A stretch of DNA of 64,000 bases from Vitis vinifera (GCF_030704535.1 NC_081812.1:22977501-23041500); one strand, 5' to 3'. Positions 1 to 12,054 are shown, counted from the stretch's first letter. Made by a program: numbers and translations. Notes: generated by a model from the letters alone, not told the origin.

Positions 1-1194
1 CAATGATGCACTTTATATATTTATATCTTTTAGAATTTTATATTATTATATGAAATAAAAAAAATCATGTTGAAATCATTAAAAAAATTAATTTTAATAT
101 TTTTATTATATATATGTTAATATTTTAGAATTTTATTAATTTAAATTTTTTTAATAAAATTTAATTCTTAGGTTTTGAAAAATAATTTAAAATTACATAT
201 TAAAATAAACTTTTCAAATAAAAAATTTACTTTATACGGTGAGGTTATTTATTTATTTTTTATTTTTTGGTTTTTGTTTTCAACTTTTAAAAAGTATTTT
301 TAAAAAATAAATCACTAGAAAATTAAAAGGCCAAAGGGAAAAAAAATAACAAGTAGTGTATACCCGATACAACATTGTTACTCAATATAAATTTCTTGTT
401 TTACCATTCAACCTAAGAATATTTTTTGTGTTATAAAAAAATTATATCTTTCAACTTAATTATAAATGTTTGTTAAACTAGACTGAATTTTACATTTTTT
501 ATGAATCTTTGTGCCATTAATCAACTTTATCTATCCCTAAGCATAATTGTCTTAAAATCTATATATTTAACCCTTTAAAAAAAATTACATAAATATAAAT
601 TTATTATTAAAAATATAAGATAATAAATATTAATATTATCTAACCACACGATATAAGATGGTTATGTAAACCATTGAATTATAAATTGAATATGAATTTA
701 TTATAAAAAAATATATGAATTTATTTATTATTAAAGATATATGAATATTAATTTATTACTCATTTTTAAATCAAATAATTATTAATATTATGTGAATTAG
801 TATAATATAATAATAAATTTAAAATAGGACATATATATTTTTTATCCCATGAGAATTGTTCAAAAATACGTAAAGATAAATTTAGTTATAAACTCCTTTG
901 TTTAAATTTTTTATTTTATTTTATAAAATATTAAAAAAATTATATTTTATGATCTCACGTGCAATGCACGTGTTTTTGGACCAGGAGTCAGAAAACAATA
1001 ACCGACATATATGATCGACTGGTGTTTGGTGGGCGGCTAGGTGGTCAAACGAACCTTGTATCTTCCTTCCTAAGACATCCTAAAACAAGAGGAAGCCAAG
1101 TCAGAGTTGTTGCTGTTGGAATCGAATTCTGCATTAAAACCCCCTTCATCTCTCAAATCAATTCTCCCTGCATAAACTGCTAATTTAAGGCTTC
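1..1194. other. AT-rich flank and upstream region of the LigB-type gene
   Basis: No gene is seen in the first 950 bases, which are very AT-rich with long A/T runs. Base composition becomes more balanced from about 955, and this part probably holds the promoter and 5' untranslated leader of the dioxygenase gene starting at 1195. A 74-codon open frame at 959-1183 shows no recognisable protein and is treated as leader sequence. Confidence 0.6.
956..972. promoter_or_regulatory. Paired G-box (CACGTG) motifs
   Basis: Two perfect CACGTG palindromes lie at 956-961 and 967-972, 11 bases apart start to start, about 225 bases upstream of the LigB-type start codon. In plants CACGTG is bound by bZIP (including ABA-response factors) and bHLH (PIF/MYC) proteins. 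The motifs are seen directly; their use as a promoter element is inferred. Confidence 0.5.
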
Positions 1195-3487
1195 ATGGAC
1201 ACCTTCTACATATCGCACGGATCCCCCACCCTCTCCATCGACGAATCGCTGCCGGCCAGGCACTTTCTCAAGTCATGGAAGGAGAAGGTCATGGGGCAGA
1301 GGCCCACTTCCATTCTTGTGATTTCTGCCCACTGGGAGACCCACGAACCCACCGTCAACGTCGTCCCCCAAAACGACACCATCTATGATTTCTACGGCTT
1401 CCCCAAATCCATGTATAAGGTCTGTTGTTCCCCCCATTTCCCTTTGTCTCTTTATTTTTCAATGAATCGGTTGGGACAACTTTTTCTATTCCTTTAAGGT
1501 TTGGCGCTTTTCATTCCAATTTCTTTAAATCTTTGTGGAATGTTTTTGTCTTGTCTGGAGTAATTCTCGTGTGCATCTTTATGGAAAATCTTTTTAGATT
1601 CTGTTTGGTTATTGGGAAAGCACGAAGGAAAGTGAAAGAAAATGTCGAGAAAAAGTTATTTTCTTATGTTTGGATCGTGGGAAAAGGTAAGGGAAAACAT
1701 ATTAAAAAGAAGAGGAAAGATGTTAGAAGAATTTCCATATCATTTTTATCTCATTAGAAAGTTTAGAAAAAGTGCATTACTTAGATGATTTAATTTAATT
1801 CTTTTTGGCTATTTTTTTTATAAATAATTTTCCCTACATTTTATTTTCCTTAAACTTTTTTGCAGCCAAACATGGTCTTAATATTAGGATACAAACCAAA
1901 AAATCTTTTAAATGTGTTCTTAGGAATGGGGTATCCAAACATCATTTGGAGCAAATTTAAAGTAATTCTTAAAACTTTGTCTGATCCCTAAACCAATCAA
2001 GAATCTCTCTCAAGCAAACTCTAAATCTTGCTAATATCTACATAATAATTTTTTGTTGGGAATAAATGTAGAGATCTTAGATGAATTTCTATGTTGGTTG
2101 TTTTCCGATCAAGCTATCAACGTGGTCGGCTTCTTCTCACTGTTTGAATTCTGATCCTGAATATATCAACAAAGGCCTCTAACAAAGAAAGAAGATGAAG
2201 AACAAGTACATGATAAGTATACAAAGTAGACTATTGTGACAAGAAAAAGAAATAAAAGGGGGAAAGTGTAACAACCCAACATGGGCCTGTTCAATACCCA
2301 AGCTATCAACAAAATCTAACAAAGACATGAACTAGTGGATCAGGGAAACAATGACTTGAAATGATAGAACTTGTTGGATTAACATATTGAGCCGACACAA
2401 CATTTTGCCTAAGCCATCAAGGTGTTTGTTGTGCAGTAAAGGATCAATTGGTGTGCAAGTGTGAGTTGATATCGTCATAACAGATGTTTGTATGAATCTT
2501 AATTCATGGATATATGATTAACAACACATTGATTGGTAAAGAATTCAGGGATAACATTGAAGAGGAGGAAGTGGGCTTAAGAATAAGGTAGAAAGAGAAG
2601 AGACAAAGAGATTGATTTTGTTTTTTGGATGCTATTGATGGAAAATTATTTAGAATTCTTTTATCATTTTAATATGCTTACATTCTGTTGCTTGTTAAAA
2701 GTGGTATTAGGTGTGAAGGATTGTGGTAAGGTGGAGTTTAGTTGTATTTAATCCATTTCCCTCTTATTTTCAGCTCAAATATCCTGCTCCTGGGGCTCCA
2801 GAGTTGGCAAAGAGGGTGAAGGAATTGCTCATGGCATCCAACTTCAAGTCTGTGAAAGAAGATAAAAAACGGGGGCTTGATCACGGGGCATGGGTCCCCC
2901 TCATGCTTATGTACCCAGAAGCGGATATCCCAGTGTGCCAGCTCTCCGTTCAGACAAACAGGGATGGAAGTTATCACTACAACATGGGGAGGGCATTGGC
3001 CCCTCTCAGGGAGGAAGGCGTCCTCATCATTGGTTCTGGAAGTGCCACTCACAATCTGAGGGCCCTCAATCCCAATAGTGAATCGGTTGTGCCTTGGGCA
3101 TATGAGTTTGATACCTGGTTGAAAGAAGCTCTCCTTGATGGAAGGTAATCATTCAATTACTATATATATCCACTATTCTTTGCCATAAAATCAAGCAACA
3201 TAAAATGGAGTTGCTCCTGTGCATTGAAGCAGGGGCAGTCATTTGTTTTGTTTCATTTTCTGACATTTATATTTACATGTTCGTGTTCAAGATATGAAGA
3301 CATAAATCACTATGAAGAGAAGGCACCGCATGCCAGAGAGGCCCACCCATGGCCGGAACACTTCTATCCATTGCATGTAGCCATGGGTGCTGCTGGCGAA
3401 AATGCAAAGGCCAAACTCATCCACCATAGCTGGAGCCTCGGTACTCTCTCTTATGCCTCTTACCAGTTCACAACAACAGCCACCTGA
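1195..3487 (+). CDS. LigB: LigB-type extradiol ring-cleavage dioxygenase (DODA-like), 3 exons
   Basis: Exons 1195-1419, 2774-3144 and 3292-3487 join in frame with GT-AG introns to a 263-residue protein, close to the usual plant LigB length of about 270. This family is class III extradiol dioxygenase subunit B: a non-haem metal enzyme that opens catechol rings. Candidate metal or catalytic histidines are visible: H8 in the N-terminal HGSP motif, H46 and H50 in AHWETH, H112 in LDHGAW, and a later SATHNL motif. In betalain-making Caryophyllales the last region is changed (HPxxxTP-type). The HNLR form here is typical of the general LigB clade, so betalamic acid synthesis is not expected. No targeting signal is evident, so it is probably cytosolic. 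Intron 1 (1.35 kb) holds a small foldback repeat. The first ATG gives the conserved MDTFYISHG start. Confidence 0.93.
1590..1880. repeat. AT-rich foldback element (MITE-like) in LigB intron 1
   Basis: The segment opens with TCTGTTTGGTTATTGGGAAA and closes with CAGCCAAACATGGTC, so TGTTTGG and CCAAACA form a short terminal inverted repeat around an AT-rich core. Similar segments appear at about 5156-5446, 6447-6719, 12768-13058 and 60995-61305. A non-autonomous DNA transposon family is likely. No clear target duplication could be fixed, so the superfamily is unknown. Confidence 0.45.
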
Positions 3488-4654
3488 AATTTCCATCATC
3501 AAATCTTGCTGTTCTTCGGTCCTTCCTTCGTGAATAAGTACACTCTGTTACTGACATGTTAATTCATCCCTGCTTGTATGATTAATATATAGCAACCATT
3601 ATAAGATTGAAACATGTTATTGGAATTGTCATTCTTATAAGTTGGTATTTACGTTTGATGTTCATTCAACCTCATTGAAAAAAATAATTTTTCTTAGCAT
3701 TTTGTTTTTTCTTTCATCAACACTTAACCAAATATGACCTGGTTGGCTTCTTGTTTCATGGAGAGGACCTCATGGATCGGAAAGCCTAGGGACTCTAAAA
3801 GGACCATAATCTCAATTCTAATTACTCTCTGAATAGTGTAGGTAGGTAAAGAAGGAATTCATTTTGAATTATTTCCTAGCAGGAGGATATAGTTGAAAAT
3901 ATTATCCCATAAGTCAAGCAGGGGAATCCCAAAAAGTATGAGGATCGAACTTGACTTCTCCATATGTGTTGAATTGGGTGATGGTTACTTTTTGAAAATT
4001 TTATCAATTAACAATCAGGATATAAGAAAATGAATGTGAAATGTAAAGAGTAGCAAAGGTGCGGATAATGATTTTTACATGGTTCAATACACCGATCTTT
4101 TATTTCCTTTATAAGCTTTGGGGTAATTCATAAAGTTAAGAATTATTTTAACCAAAATTTTTCTTTTCCTTCTTTTACACTTGAATAGCCTTAGGATTCA
4201 ATGAACTTTATAAGCTTGCAATTTATGACATATATGAAAAATTCTTTCAAAGGATAGGGTATGAAATTTATGACTAAGAGGAGTGCTTTTAACAAAAGAA
4301 GGTAAATTCAAGCTTGCAATATTCTAAAAGGCTTTAAAGTGGGTATTTAATAAAAAGATATATGATCTACAAATGTTTGGTAAACAATAATATGTTCAAG
4401 GAATTATAAATGTAACCTTTGGTGCAAACTAATCCTTAAATACTAGTTTTCATAAGAGATTTGAGTTGACCACATGACATTTTAGAAGAGATTGGGTTAA
4501 CCATACGACTAGTTATTAGAAAATGATCGAAAACACTTATTTTTTTTGGTTTCATATTCAAATATTAACTTAATTCTTTATAAAAGTGCTTGAAATGCCA
4601 CAAACTAAAAATACCTTTATAAAATCGCTTTCAAACATGCTTTTATTTATCAAA
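3488..4654. other. Intergenic region after the LigB-type gene
   Basis: The first 100-200 bases are probably the 3' untranslated region of the dioxygenase gene. The rest is AT-rich with no credible open frame or RNA gene. Confidence 0.5.
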
Positions 4655-5945
4655 AAGGAAATATTAAATAGATGAAAATTAAGGTAAATTTTTTTTCCAC
4701 TCGTATACTTACATTCACTTATTTAAAAAAGAATTTTAAAACTAATGAATGAAATATTAATTTTATTGAGAATCTTTGTATCACCATTTAAATATAAATT
4801 TATTATAATTATTAAAAATTTTAAATTGGATATCATTTCTTGATATTTGGGGAACCATTTTTTTTTTAATATAAGTTAGACATATGATAAAATTTTAAAA
4901 TTCATTTTAAAAAATTTAGAAAATCATTTGAAATTATTGTCATACTATCATTTAAAAGGTATGTTTTGATGTATAACATTACTAAAAACATGATAAAAAC
5001 ATTTTTTTATTTATATTTAAATGTTTTCTTTATAAAAGTGCTTAAAAGGCTACAAACTAAAAATATTTTTTATCAAATTACTTTCAAGCAGATTTTTATT
5101 TTATTTAAATAAATCTAATTGTCTATATTTTGAAAATTGAGTTTCAAATATTAATGTTATGTTTGATCCGGGGAAGCACTAAGGAAAAAAAATATTAAGA
5201 AAAATGATTTTTTCATATTTAGTTTCAACATGAAAAATACGAAAGAAAATAAAATATAATTAAAATTAGTTATAAATTTATATATTTTAAAATTATTTAA
5301 TCTTTATATATATATGATGGAAAATAAGTGAATTAAATTTGAAGCAGCATATGAAATAATTTATTGATTTAAAATTTTTTTTTTTCTTCACTTTCCTTCT
5401 CTAGTTTCTTTCCCTCACATTTTTCCAAAACCAAACATAATCTAAATGATTCAAAAAATGGAATTATTTTGCTTCACCAAACTTTTAAGACTATTAAGTC
5501 ACCATCATATAATTGACTAAATTTATATATATAGTGGGCTGTGGATGAACAAATGTGATGAAGCCACACCATCATATAATTGATTAATACCTCTTATAAA
5601 ATTATCATTACAACCTATGTTTCTCAAACTATGTTGTAGCATTCACAAGCTATTAATCTACTCTAAATAAATGGGTTGTTGAGGAAATGATACAACTTGG
5701 CATTTTATATGGAAAATTGAAAAAGATGCCCTAATATAAATTGACTGCAAGTTGTAACTTTTTATTATATTAAATAAGCATTCAATTAAGTCTCCATACT
5801 TCATAACATTTTATTATTTATGACTGAATAAATAATTTCATGAATCACCACACAATGGAGTTGAACAAGTCAGGATTATTATTATTATATGAAAACATTT
5901 CTTGACTATTAAGGCACCAAGATTCATACAATATTTAATATTTGG
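4655..5945. repeat. Tandem non-coding duplication, copy 1
   Basis: This 1.29 kb stretch is repeated directly downstream at about 5946-7170. Shared landmarks in the same order include the ACTCGTATACTTACATTCA block, the ATATATAGTGGGC..GTGGATGAACAAATGTGATGAAGCC block and the GTTGTAGCATTCACAAGC block. Each copy contains a TTATGTTTGRTCC...CAAAC foldback repeat. A related AGTGGATGAACATATATGATGAA block lies near 14006, upstream of the second NLR. No coding potential was seen. Confidence 0.75.
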
Positions 5946-7170
5946 AAATATTAAATAGATGAAAATTAAGGTAAAATATTTTCCCACTCGTATACTTACA
6001 TTCATTTATTTTAAAAAGAATTTTAAAACTAATGAATGAAATATTAATTTTATTGAGAATCTTTGTATCACCATTTAATTAAAATTTTATTATAATTAGT
6101 AAAAAAAATTAAATTGGATATCATTTCTTGATATTTGGGGAACCATTTTTTTTTTTTTTAATATAAGTTAGACATAAGATAAAATTTTAAAACTCATTTT
6201 TTAAAATTTAGAAAATCATTTGAAATTATTGTTATACTATCATTTAAAAGGTAATGTTTTGATGTATAACATTACTAAAAACATGATCAAAAACATTTTT
6301 TATTTATATTTAAATGTTTTCTTTGTAAAAGTACTTAAAAGGCTACAAACTAAAAATATTTTTTATCAAATTACTTCCAAACATATTTTTATTTTATTTA
6401 AATAAATTTAATTTTCTATATTTTGAAAATTGAGTTTCAAATATTAATGTTATGTTTGGTCCATAAAATATTGAAAAAAATAATTTTTTTATATTTGATT
6501 TCAAATACGAACAAAAATTAAATATAATTAAAATTAGTTAGAAATTTATATATTTTAAAATTATTTCATCTTTATATAGAAAATAAAAAAAAGTGAATTG
6601 AATTTGAAATAGCATATAAAATAATTTATTAATTTAAATCTTTTTCTTAGTTTTCTTCACTTTTTTTCTCTATTTTCTTTCTCTCACATTTTTCGAGATT
6701 TTTCGAGAATCAAACTTAAATGATTAAAAAATTAGCTTCACCAAACTTTTAAGACTATTAAGGCACCATCATGTAATCGATTAAATTTATATATATATAG
6801 TGGGCGGCGGATGAACAAATGTGATGAAGCCACACCATCATATAATCGATTAAACTATGTTGTAGCATTCACAAGCTATTAATCTACTCTAAATAAATGG
6901 GTTGTTGAGGAAATAATACAACTTGGCATTTTATATGGAAAATTGAAAAAGATGCCCTAATATAAATTGACTGCAAGTTGTAACTTTTTTATTATATTCA
7001 ATAAACATTCAATTAAGTCTCCATACTTCATAACATTTTATTATTTATGACTGAATAAATAATTTCATGATTCACCACCCAATGGAGTTGAACAAGTCGG
7101 GATTATTATTATATGAAAACATTTCTTGACTATTAAGGTATCAAGATTCATACAATATTTGATATTTGAT
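5946..7170. repeat. Tandem non-coding duplication, copy 2
   Basis: This is the second copy of the preceding unit. It is slightly shorter, having lost a short part around the duplicated 'caccatcatataatcgatta' block. The join between copies falls at a shared 'aatatt' run near 5940, and copy 2 ends near 7165 at the same 'gattcatacaatattt' landmark that ends copy 1. The 61-codon open frame at 6220-6405 is chance in AT-rich DNA. Confidence 0.75.
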
Positions 7171-7524
7171 GAGGGTCATTTAGAAACAAGTCATTAGGAG
7201 TACTCTCTTTTTCTTTTCTTTTTTTTCTCCTTTTAACTTTTTTAATTGGCTTGATAATGTGAACTCATGGTATGATGAGCATAAATTTATTTATTTGAGT
7301 GGTCCCTTGTTAAAGAATAATTTGTGTTTTCATTTGTTTGACATTAAGAAATTTGAAATAAGGTCACATATCTAATAAATTTGAAATATATACTTGAAAA
7401 GATTAGTCTGCTTGGAAAGAAAATAAGAATAGTCCTGGGAATTAGTTAAATATTGAATTTTTAATTTCCAAACCGTGTCATGTGAACTGCACCCACTTGT
7501 TATTTTAATATCAAGTTTCAAGAG

Positions 7525-7530
7525 TTGACC
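7525..7530 (+). promoter_or_regulatory. W-box (TTGACC) upstream of NLR 1
   Basis: TTGACC lies about 130 bases upstream of the probable start codon at 7659. The same motif in the same context (GAGTTGACCA) lies at 14759-14764, about 122 bases upstream of the second NLR. W-boxes are bound by WRKY factors in defence genes. Conservation between the paralogues supports a function, though the short distance may also mean simple shared ancestry. Confidence 0.5.
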
Positions 7531-7562
7531 AGATTCATTTACATCACTGACGTATCAATTAT

Positions 7563-10283
7563 ATGGATGCCATAGCCTTGCTGCATCCCTCACAAACTTT
7601 GAAGAAACCAGTCCTCCTCTCGGATCCATTGCTTGCCCTTTCCTCCTTGCTTCAAAGCATGGCCGAATCATTTGCCTTCGACTTAGCAAACAAAGTTCTG
7701 GGAAAAATAGCTTCGCTTGCTCTCCAAGAAGTTGCCCTTGCATGGGGTGTCACGGCTGACCTTGATGGTCTCAAGGATACACTCTCTGTCATTCAAGCGG
7801 TGATCTCAGATGCTGAGGAGCAGCAATCTAACAGCCGCCAGATCGCCGATTGGCTTCGAAAGCTCAAAAAAGCTCTTTACGAGGCTGAAGATGTGCTTGA
7901 TGACTTTGAGTATGAGGCTTTACGCCGGAAAGTTGCAAAAGCTGGGAGCATCACAAAACAGGTACACAGTTTCTTTTCAACTTCAAATCCACTTCCATTT
8001 AGCTTTAAAATGGGTCGCAAAATGAAGAACTTGAAAGAGAGGTTGGATAAGATTGCAGCTGATAGGTCTAAATTTAATCTCACTGAGAGAGCAGTTGTAG
8101 TGGACACAACGCATGTAGTGCATAGGAAGAGGGAGATGACCCACTCCTACGTGGATGTTTCCAATATTATTGGAAGAGAGCAGGACAAAGAAAATATAGT
8201 CAGCATTTTGATGAAATCAAGTAGCGATGAGCAGGAGAATGTTTCTGTTATTCCCATCATTGGGATCGGTGGTATGGGAAAGACGGCTCTTGCTAAATTG
8301 GTGTATAATGATGGAAGGGTGGTTAAACATTTTGATAAAAGAATGTGGGTTTGTGTATCTGATGAGGATAATGAAATTGAGACGCTGACAAAGAAGATCC
8401 TTATTTCTGCAACCATGGGAGGCACTGGTACCTTGTCTATGGATCAATTTCAAAATCTCAGATTTTCGCTTGCTGAATTTTCCATGGATGAATTGCAAAC
8501 TCAACTAAGAAATGCATTGGATGATAAGAGATATTTGCTTGTTCTGGATGATGTTTGGAATAGCGATCGTGAGAAATGGCTCAAGTTAAAAGAGCTGCTC
8601 ATGGGTAGTGCAGGTGGCAGTAAAATCGTGGTGACTACTCGCAAAAAGTCAGTGGCTTCAGTCTTGGGTACTTTTCCGGCACAAGAATTAAAGGGTCTTC
8701 CTGATGAGGACTGTCAGTCTTTGTTTCTCAAATGTGCATTTAAAGATGGACAAGGTAAGCAGTATCCCAATCTCGTAAAAATTGGGAATCAGATTGTTAA
8801 GAAATGTGGAGGGGTTCCTCTTGCTGTAAGAAGTTTAGGGGGCTTGCTTTACTCAAAGCTAGAGGAACGTGATTGGGAATTGGTGAGAGATAACGAAATA
8901 TGGACATTAGAGGAGAAGGACGATGGAATCTTGCCTGCGTTAAAGTTAAGCTATGATGAGCTTCCATCTCACTTAAAACCGTGCTTTGTTTTTTGTTCCA
9001 TGTTTCCAAAAGATTACGAGTTGAACAACGTTGAGTTGATTCAACTTTGGATGGCGCGAGGTTTGATTCAGCCATCTAGCCATAACCAAGAGTTGGAAGA
9101 TATTGGCAACCAATGTATTATTGAATTGTGTTCCAGATCTTTCTTCCAAGATGTTGAAGATTATAAAGTTTCTGTTTTTTTTAAAATGCACGATCTAGTG
9201 CATGATCTTGCACTGTCTATAAAAAAAATTGAGTCCAAAGAGGTTGAAGATGCGTCCATTACTGACAATGTTCCAGAACAAATTTTAGCACTTCTCCAGG
9301 AGAAAAACAATATTAGAACCATTTGGTTTCCATATAGTGAGATAAATGCGACGGCTGAATATGTGGGTACTTGCAGTTCAAGATTCAAATACATGCGAGT
9401 TTTAGATTTAAGAGGGACTGATTTTGAGGAGTTGCCAAGTTCCATTGGTAATATGAAACATTTGAGATATTTGGACATTTGTGGGAATAAGAGGGTCAAG
9501 AAACTCCCAGCTTCCATTTGCAAGTTGTACCTTTTGCTGACATTGTCGTTCAAAGAATGCACTGAACTGGAGGAATTGCCAAGAGATATGGGTAACTTTA
9601 TCAGTCTGAGGTTTTTGGCAATAACCACGAAACAAAGAGCTTGGCCAAGGAAAGGGAATGGGTTGGCTTGCTTGATTTCTCTTCGTTGGTTGTTGATTGC
9701 AGAATGTAACCATGTGGAATTTATGTTTGAAGGATTGCAAAACCTCACTGCTCTTAGAAGCTTGGAGATTAGAAGGTGTCCAAGTCTGGTGTCTTTGCCA
9801 CCAAGTGTGAAACACCTACCTGCATTAGAGACTTTGATGATTTTTAATTGTGAAATGTTTAATTTTATGGATGAGGATGGGGATGAAGAGAATGACATTC
9901 AAGGCATCAGTTGTAGACTCCGCTCATTGATGGTTGTGGATTTACCAAAATTGGAAGCTTTGCCCGGGTGGCTCATCCAAGGGCTTGCTGCTAGCACCCT
10001 GCATTACTTACTTATTAGGAGATGTCACAAATTCAAAGCATTGCCAGAGTCATTGGAGAATCTCACATCACTCCAGGAACTTCGAATTGACGATTGCCCT
10101 CAACTTTCAACTCTGTCAGGAGGGATGCACCGCCTCACTACACTAAAAGTTCTAAGTATTCGTGATTGTCCCGAGTTGAGTAAAAGATGCAAACCAGAAA
10201 TAGGAGAGGATTGGCACAAGATTGCACATGTCCCAGAGATATATATTGATGGAGAAGCTATTAAATCAACAACCAATAATTAG
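7563..10283 (+). CDS. CC-NBS-LRR disease-resistance protein (RGA-type NLR), single exon
   Basis: This is a cytoplasmic immune receptor of the CC-NB-ARC-LRR class, expected to sense pathogen effectors and switch between ADP and ATP states. The ATG at 7659 (residue 33 of the open frame, total then 874 aa) is the likelier start because MAESFAFDLANKVLGK begins the Rx-type coiled-coil region and matches the start of the second copy. Numbering from there: P-loop GIGGMGKT at about 202-209, kinase-2 LLVLDDVW at 293-300, RNBS-B GSKIVVTTR, GLPL-type CGGVPLAV near 383-390, RNBS-D CFVFCSMFPKDYE, and MHD at 510-512. Irregular LRRs follow from about 575 to 860. The frame is uninterrupted and all switch motifs are present. 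Relative to its paralogue it lacks 11 residues just after MHDLVHDLA. A GTAAG donor directly after the stop codon suggests an intron in the 3' untranslated region. Confidence 0.95.
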   Translation: MDAIALLHPSQTLKKPVLLSDPLLALSSLLQSMAESFAFDLANKVLGKIASLALQEVALAWGVTADLDGLKDTLSVIQAVISDAEEQQSNSRQIADWLRKLKKALYEAEDVLDDFEYEALRRKVAKAGSITKQVHSFFSTSNPLPFSFKMGRKMKNLKERLDKIAADRSKFNLTERAVVVDTTHVVHRKREMTHSYVDVSNIIGREQDKENIVSILMKSSSDEQENVSVIPIIGIGGMGKTALAKLVYNDGRVVKHFDKRMWVCVSDEDNEIETLTKKILISATMGGTGTLSMDQFQNLRFSLAEFSMDELQTQLRNALDDKRYLLVLDDVWNSDREKWLKLKELLMGSAGGSKIVVTTRKKSVASVLGTFPAQELKGLPDEDCQSLFLKCAFKDGQGKQYPNLVKIGNQIVKKCGGVPLAVRSLGGLLYSKLEERDWELVRDNEIWTLEEKDDGILPALKLSYDELPSHLKPCFVFCSMFPKDYELNNVELIQLWMARGLIQPSSHNQELEDIGNQCIIELCSRSFFQDVEDYKVSVFFKMHDLVHDLALSIKKIESKEVEDASITDNVPEQILALLQEKNNIRTIWFPYSEINATAEYVGTCSSRFKYMRVLDLRGTDFEELPSSIGNMKHLRYLDICGNKRVKKLPASICKLYLLLTLSFKECTELEELPRDMGNFISLRFLAITTKQRAWPRKGNGLACLISLRWLLIAECNHVEFMFEGLQNLTALRSLEIRRCPSLVSLPPSVKHLPALETLMIFNCEMFNFMDEDGDEENDIQGISCRLRSLMVVDLPKLEALPGWLIQGLAASTLHYLLIRRCHKFKALPESLENLTSLQELRIDDCPQLSTLSGGMHRLTTLKVLSIRDCPELSKRCKPEIGEDWHKIAHVPEIYIDGEAIKSTTNN

Positions 10284-11700
10284 GTAAGAAAGAAACCTTC
10301 TGTCCATATAACTAACATAATTATACTCTTTTTCTTGTTTTATTTTTTTGTTAGATTCATATATCAACTACCTTTTTCTTGATTCTATCTTGTCATTGGA
10401 GACCTAATGTCTATTATATCATGCATGTGTCAATGAATCAACTCAATAAGATGGCTTTTACTAGTAGTTTCGTAAGCATGTACTTGTGTTTTTATTTACA
10501 ATATTCTCACAAATTTTTCAACCTGCAAAGAATTTGATCAGATGAAACTTATGATTCTTTATTCACCTTGTACACTAGATAGTGCCTATGAAATGGTGCT
10601 TCTCAATTCGTATTTGATGCGTGCTCTTTGATGTTGAATTATAAGAAAATAATCACTTGACCATATTAAAGATGATTCGCATGCAGCATATGAAAGGGGC
10701 GGAGGCAAATTTCGCTGCTATGAGATTGGAGATGTTGAATTGACACACAAAACTTTGAGGCATACTTATGCTGATTGGAAATGCTGCTTTCTTTTGAGAT
10801 GATAAAAGAAGTTTCTTGATTTGGTTTTTCTGGCTAGTGCGTTACTGTTAATTTCATTGTGTTATAATTGTTGAATTGAATTGAATTCTTAGTTGGTGTG
10901 TTTCTTTGTATTCTACTTTAAATATCGATCTTCATATCATGTCTATTGAAACTATGAGAGTCAGATGTCTGAATTGATTTGATTGCTTTTATTGTCTAGA
11001 GTGTGTTGATTTGTTTTAGATGTGAACTTATTTTAGAAGGATGCTAACTAACACAGGGGAAGAAAATATCAAGAAAACACGAGGAAAGAGAAAATGAAAG
11101 AAAAATAAAAATATTTATGTTTTTAAAAATAAAAAATTATTTTTAATTACATATCTTTCATACTCATTTCACTTATTTTTCTTTTTTCTTTTTTTTTTAA
11201 TGTAAAAATTAAATAAGCACCGGTAAACCATTGCCTGAGGGGGCTGCTAAACCTGCAATGCCTCCATGTTCTTCGAATAGAAGATTGCCCTCAGTGATCA
11301 TCTCTAGTAGAGGGAATGCAACTGAATATTAACACTCTACAAGGATGGAAACAACGCTTTCTTCCATTAATTGGTTTCAGAACTGCCCTTGGAGATAATA
11401 CAGTCACCAGAATCCAGAATGAATTGAGTTGCCTCCACACCTTGCATCCACTTCAAGTTTTGTTTCGGGTTTGAAGCAGCTGCAGCTTCAGAACTGCTCT
11501 TGAAGCTCATTGATTGAGCTGTCTCAGCTGGTGTTTGACTGTTGATGAGTTCGTTTTATCAGTAGTGCTGCATTCTTGACTGGTGTGTTTGTTTGTTTCT
11601 TTATTTTGTTTTTCAAATCTCCATGGTCAGTTGTTTTCACTTTTCAGTGTTAAGATGTTCTGCAATTTGTAATAAAGTTCCAAATTGTTGAGAGTCGGAC
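10284..11700. other. 3' flank of NLR 1, shared with the second copy
   Basis: From the stop codon onward this segment aligns by eye with 17536-18870 downstream of the second NLR, with the same order of landmarks (TCATATATCAACTACC, GATTGGAAATG, TTTTGAGATGAT, CAGTTGTTTTCACTTTTCAGTGTTAAGATGTT). It probably includes a spliced 3' untranslated region plus old duplicated DNA. No further complete gene was found. Confidence 0.6.
11222..11440 (+). pseudogene. Relict LRR-encoding fragment downstream of NLR 1
   Basis: Bases from about 11255 read as a decayed LRR (cognate of CLHVLWIEDCPQLSSLLEGM in the second copy), resembling the repeat near the NLR C-terminus that reads LQELRIxDCPQLSTLxxGMH. The frame does not stay open. 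The same relic sits downstream of NLR 2, so it predates the segmental duplication. It probably derives from the end of another NLR. Confidence 0.6.
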
Positions 11701-12054
11701 CATAGTGGTTCTCAGTCTTCCCGCCCTAGTATGGTGTGATAATCAGAGTTTGTCTCAAATCCAAAAAAGATTCAAAGAGAGAAAAAAAATCTAGAATTTC
11801 TTATTAAGAATTCTGTTAAATATAGGTCCAACATCATTAACATTTAAATAGATTTAGTAAAAGAAAATAAGGATTAATTTATCCTTTCTTCTAAAAAAAA
11901 GAAAATAATTTTAAAATAATAATTAAATAAATAAAAAATATAATAAATAAATAAATATATAATAATTAAATATATAATTCTAATATAGCAACTAAATATA
12001 TTAATAAAGTATAACACACTTCATCTGGGAGGAAGACTTGAAGTGTGCTAAGCC

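Noticed and set aside
959-1183. 74-codon frame before the LigB-type gene
   Set aside because: No protein similarity recognised; it overlaps the probable leader and carries the G-box pair.
9161-9898. 245-codon antisense open frame inside NLR 1
   Set aside because: It lies opposite a motif-complete NLR coding frame and has no recognisable domain; it is a shadow frame.
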